Of a stretch of 13,729 bases of DNA, positions 9,185-13,729 are shown one piece after another (position 1 is the first letter of the stretch; each line of letters starts with the position of its first letter). A program made the translations under genes and the position numbers. Below the pieces are notes generated by a model. The model made no database searches. It saw only the letters and a program-made list of their open reading frames with translations, and was not told the DNA's origin. Source of the stretch: Ichthyophonus hoferi. Its lineage: Eukaryota > Opisthokonta > Ichthyosporea > Ichthyophonida > Ichthyophonidae. The DNA lies in contig NAOQ01001082.1 in NCBI GenBank assembly GCA_002751075.1, forward strand, positions 1-13,729, written 5' to 3'.

Positions 9185-9740
9185 CTTTGTGAGTTCTGCA
9201 TATGAAACGCACAATTGTTGTGAATTTAGATACGCTTTATACTTATTACCTTGCAATTTGTAATATTAACAAAAATTATGACCTAAACTACAGTAATTGT
9301 CAATCGGCACTATATATGTATTTTCTCATGGTTTAACTATATCAGACTTGACTAGTTGACCTTTTAATAAAGAATCTGATAAAATAAATTTCTATCACTT
9401 GAGAAGCAAAAGACATAACATAAATTGGACAACTGTCAAACTGTAATAACATAGCAAGCCGTCTTAGTAAACCGTCTCTTTATTATTATTTTAGGAGCTT
9501 ATTATATAAATAGAAATACTGGGAAAAAACCAAATAGGTATATATAAAGTTCATATTAGTATATTGTGTATAAGAAATACTTAACCACTATGTCAGTAGC
9601 TTGACAACAATCTCCTGTTGATCTTAGTAAGTAATTTTAACCGCATGTAGGAAAAGCGGTATCAATAGCAAAGAATAATCCATTTAAACGTGGTATATAG
9701 TAAGGGGTGCTCCGTGTATATAGCAACATCCTCTTACAAA

Positions 9741-10429
9741 TCAAAATACGTTAACTCAATCCTTAGCTTAGCCGCTGAACTTAGTTCCAACACCGCTTGT
9801 TGGCCAGATATTAATATATGACATTACGGTTTTGAAGTAAAGAAAAGAGAAAGAACCAGGATAGACATAAGTTTGTACAAGTGCCTTGGCCTTTCTGGGT
9901 GAGGGCTAAAAAGGTGAAAATGACTCATGATAAACAACCAATGACGCTCTGGTAAAATGAGACATCATATGATGGGGGGTTTTGGGGTCAAATCATCTGC
10001 TGTCGATTGCACGTGTTCAGGCAAGATCGGACTGTACATTTCTGGTGGGATAAACTCAGAGAGATTTACATATAGGCACTTGATTTTCACCTATATCTCG
10101 CAGGTCCAAGACAGGAAGCTATTCTCAAATTACAATAGAAATTATCACCATGTTTCACACATGAACCCCAAACATACGATCTGAAATGGCATTATACAAT
10201 CGTAGGACCTCTGCCAGTGGCTGATTTGGTTTTAATCGTTCATCTTGAATTGACATTTAAACTAATAGACTGCACCAACTATTTTTCCAGACTACACATG
10301 TAATAAAAATTACTAATAATATTAAATGATTATAGCTATAAAAAAAAATAACAAATTTATTAAATATTCCTGTTTTAGTAACAACTTTCTACATTTATTT
10401 AAAATCTTGTTAAAACCAAGTTCTTTGCC
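9741..10429. other. Loop region between the inverted-repeat arms
   Basis: Arm-to-arm similarity is not visible here. The part 9880-10190 is somewhat GC-richer than its surroundings and includes a 75-codon plus-strand open frame at 9957-10184 with no recognised motif. I cannot say whether this is a separate insertion or the unique centre of the element. Confidence 0.4.
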
Positions 10430-11230
10430 AAGCTTATATGAATTATTCTTTGTTATTGTTATCACGTTTTTCACATTTGTTTGTAGTTCCTAGTAAGATC
10501 GATTGGAATTTGTTGTTACTGGTCTGTGACCAAGTGGTTAAAAATTTCCATACTACAAAACCAATCAGAACTTTACCCATACATCAATTGACTTTCACTA
10601 TTACATATATAGTAAGTTATGGAAAACCATAATAAAGGTACTGCTACTACTACTATTTTCTATTGTCAATATATGCTCAATGCCTTCCCTTAAATTTATT
10701 CTGCTTGTTTTATTCTTCATTGGCATTATGTCTTTCAATTCTCCAGTGGTAAAATTTTATGATCCACATTCCTTGTTAGAAGACTAACTAATCAAGCCTG
10801 GTACAGTTGAACCATTGGAGGATACTTGTATAGTGACAATCTACGTTCATCGTGGTTTAGATCATAGTTACTCATCATATTGTATGTTGCAGTGTAAGAA
10901 GTTTAACACGTCTCTAAATTCAGAGCAATTGTATGTATTGTAAGCAGAACTCACAAAGGCTTTAGCTTGTCCTTTACTTATTGGTAACTATCTAGACCAA
11001 TTAGAAGAAGACAGAAATACTGTACGTCAAATAGAATTCAAAACATCAGCTCCTACTTCCATTTCTAGTGGATTGTAATGCAAATTTCCAATTTCACAAC
11101 TCAGTTATCAAACACATTAGGTTATAGGTACTATTAAAGTACCTGTATTTTCGAGTAAGTGAATTTGTCAAAATCAATGAATGTATCTTTTTTTCAAGAC
11201 TATGTACAACCAAGAGATCTTGTGGCAGAT
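10430..11230. repeat. Right arm of large diverged inverted repeat
   Basis: This is the reverse-complement partner of 8480-9740, lacking the 439-bp insertion. Alignment is best at 10433-10452, 10700-10760 and 10850-11010, and weakens towards 11230. It includes a perfect seven-base hairpin, AGGTACT and AGTACCT, at 11126-11144. Open frames in it are short and unrecognised. Confidence 0.63.
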
Positions 11231-12537
11231 GTCTGCATAAATAGTGATAATCACGTTCTGTTCATCCATTGAATCGTATTTTATATCACAGCCAATATAA
11301 TCCAAGAAAATAGAATTTATAGATTAAGTTACCTGTGGTTTACATCCAAAATAAACCTATATTAGGTTAAACTGTGTCCAGTTTGATTGCCTACCTACAA
11401 GTCTTAATGGGGAAAGCTGGGAGAAATATATCAGCAAAAAATAATGCATAAAGAAAGTAGAATTATAAGTTTATTAATGCGTGGGAGAGAAAAGTATCGA
11501 GATAATAAGGCGTAGATATGTAATGTTTTTGTATTTTTCTGCTGAGACCATAGGAGTAGGAAATGCTGAACTAGTAGGGAATAAGTGAAAACAAATAGGA
11601 GAAGTATCCTTATGTTGTGACAACAGCAACAGAACGGCATATTTATCCAATAGCAGAGATGATAATATTTATGTGCTGCATTGCATCCCAACTAGAACAG
11701 ACATACGTTATTATGATTAGAATAAATTTTATCATTGCTTGCTCTTATCTATACATCAGTTAGGCAATTTGTAAAATAACACGCAGATAAGGTAACATTA
11801 CTTCTTATAGGTGCATTGCATAGTTTGCATAAACCACACCAATCAGGACATATGGCGAATAAGCTTAAAGATTAATATATAGGTAACAATCGATTTACGT
11901 AGAAGAACATCGCATCTCTAGTCGGCAGCTTGCCAAACTTGGCCAAGTACACTTAATCTTGGATTATCCAAACTAAGAGGCGTGGATTCATCATATTAAG
12001 TATTTTAATTAGAGATACTTAAATAGCAAACATTAGTACTGCGGAATTATACATAATAGTCAATTTTATAGGAAGAGCCCTCCGCAACCCTAATATGTAT
12101 AGGAATGTGAGCATAATTTTAATTCTATTTTATTCATGGTATTTGATAAGGCTAGCAACCAATCCAATAAATGTGATTATTCACTATATATGTATGATAA
12201 AGTAAGGCTTCGGCTATATGATTGGAGATAAAATTATAACCTAGATCAATCTCTGACTTATTTCCCCAAAATCTCATATCACGGCTATACATACTACCCA
12301 ATAACTTTAAACTTACCATTTAGGCATAAAAGCACCTTTCAATCCCTTCAGTATTTTATTATCTTTATTGATTTACTGTTTTTAAGACTGTTTGTTTACC
12401 CTGCTAACGGTAAGTTGCCTTTCTTTTATGTATATTATTTAATAATAATAGTAATTGGCATTAACATAGTGTGATCAAAGAGGCCAATTTACTGAGGGTT
12501 ATTCATATATGTAACGGTTACATTGATACTTATATTC
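11231..12537. other. AT-rich intergenic stretch, no gene supported
   Basis: An 86-codon minus-strand open frame (11431-11691) is rich in Leu, Ile, Cys and His and matches nothing I recognise; AT-rich chance is the likely cause. Small symmetric sites are AACCTA...TAGGTT near 11354-11368 and a perfect 12-base palindrome ACTTGGCCAAGT at 11937-11948. Confidence 0.5.
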
Positions 12538-12610
12538 TGGAATTGGGAAAGAGAAAGATGGGATAGTAAAAGCCAGAAGGTTAGAGCTGGGGAAAGGAAA
12601 GGTAGAAGAT
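12538..12610 (+). promoter_or_regulatory. Purine-rich tract upstream of UAP1
   Basis: This stretch of about 70 bases is dominated by G and A (GGGAAAGAGAAAGATGGGAT and similar), ending some 160 bases before the UAP1 start codon. GA-rich tracts can bind GAGA-type factors or form triplexes. A promoter role is inferred from position and composition only; no TATA box was convincingly placed. Confidence 0.3.
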
Positions 12611-12772
12611 ACACTAATGTCTGGTGATCTAGGTATCTTGAAGTGTAGTGTACATATACCTTGATATTTTATTTCATTTTGTAGCTAATGCATAAGTCTA
12701 ATTATCAACTTTTTCTAACTAAAGCTTCCTACAGCACAGATCTTAATTGTGTAGTAATACAATAAAGACAAA

Positions 12773-13685
<913 letters not shown>

Positions 13686-13729
13686 TGACCCCCTACCCTC
13701 CGGCTGTAGAGGCCACATGAATATACGTT

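Larger units (their letters stand above)
8480..9740. repeat. Left arm of large diverged inverted repeat
   Basis: This arm aligns in reverse complement with about 10430-11230. The best shared stretch is AAAGCCTTTGTGAGTTCTGC at 9181-9200, found inverted at 10944-10963. Other clear blocks are GAATTTAGA-ACG near 9220, AAGACATAA near 9410 and CAAAGAATAAT near 9669. Outside the 439-bp insertion at 8741-9179 the alignment continues left to about 8600 clearly and to about 8480 weakly. Identity is moderate, so the arms are older than the palindrome at 3402-4242. Confidence 0.65.

Noticed and set aside
9957-10184. 75-codon plus-strand open frame in the inverted-repeat loop
   Set aside because: No recognised domain, no promoter or splice evidence; kept only as a note on the loop.
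11431-11691. 86-codon hydrophobic minus-strand open frame
   Set aside because: Biased Leu/Ile/Cys composition typical of AT-rich chance frames and no supporting signals.

Overview
The window is AT-rich eukaryotic DNA holding the 5' parts of two conserved housekeeping genes that point away from each other, with about 10.4 kb of mostly non-coding, repeat-derived DNA between them. Both genes have GT-AG introns of 340-720 bases. Their proteins resemble animal orthologues in length and motif wording, so I infer an invertebrate animal with an AT-rich, CpG-methylated genome. A sponge or another early-branching lineage would fit, but this is a guess from composition and protein style.

Left part (1-2321, minus strand): the first four coding exons of GTF2H2, the p44/Ssl1 subunit of TFIIH. 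They cover the N-terminal tail and the start of the von Willebrand A-like domain. The rest of the gene lies off the left edge. Its introns carry tetranucleotide and TA microsatellites and one G-rich tract.

Middle part (2322-12772): no intact gene is recognised. It contains (a) a fold-back palindrome of at least 840 bp centred near 3823; (b) a block of about 1.15 kb (about 4740-5880) that is GC-richer than its surroundings, almost free of CpG, and reads like decayed coding DNA of unknown family; (c) a 27-base A run after a CpG-rich patch; and (d) a larger, older inverted repeat (about 8480-11230) whose left arm is split by a 439-bp LTR-like insertion flanked by a 5-bp target duplication. The right arm preserves the matching empty site, which makes the insertion unusually well supported.

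Right part (12773-13682, plus strand): the first two coding exons of UAP1, UDP-N-acetylglucosamine pyrophosphorylase, including its nucleotide-binding signature. The gene continues off the right edge.

GTF2H2 acts in nuclear transcription and DNA repair and UAP1 in cytosolic nucleotide-sugar synthesis, so there is no functional link beyond being neighbours. I found no tRNA, rRNA, CRISPR array or convincing undescribed system. The most informative structures are the two inverted repeats, the datable nested insertion and the CpG-free decayed block.
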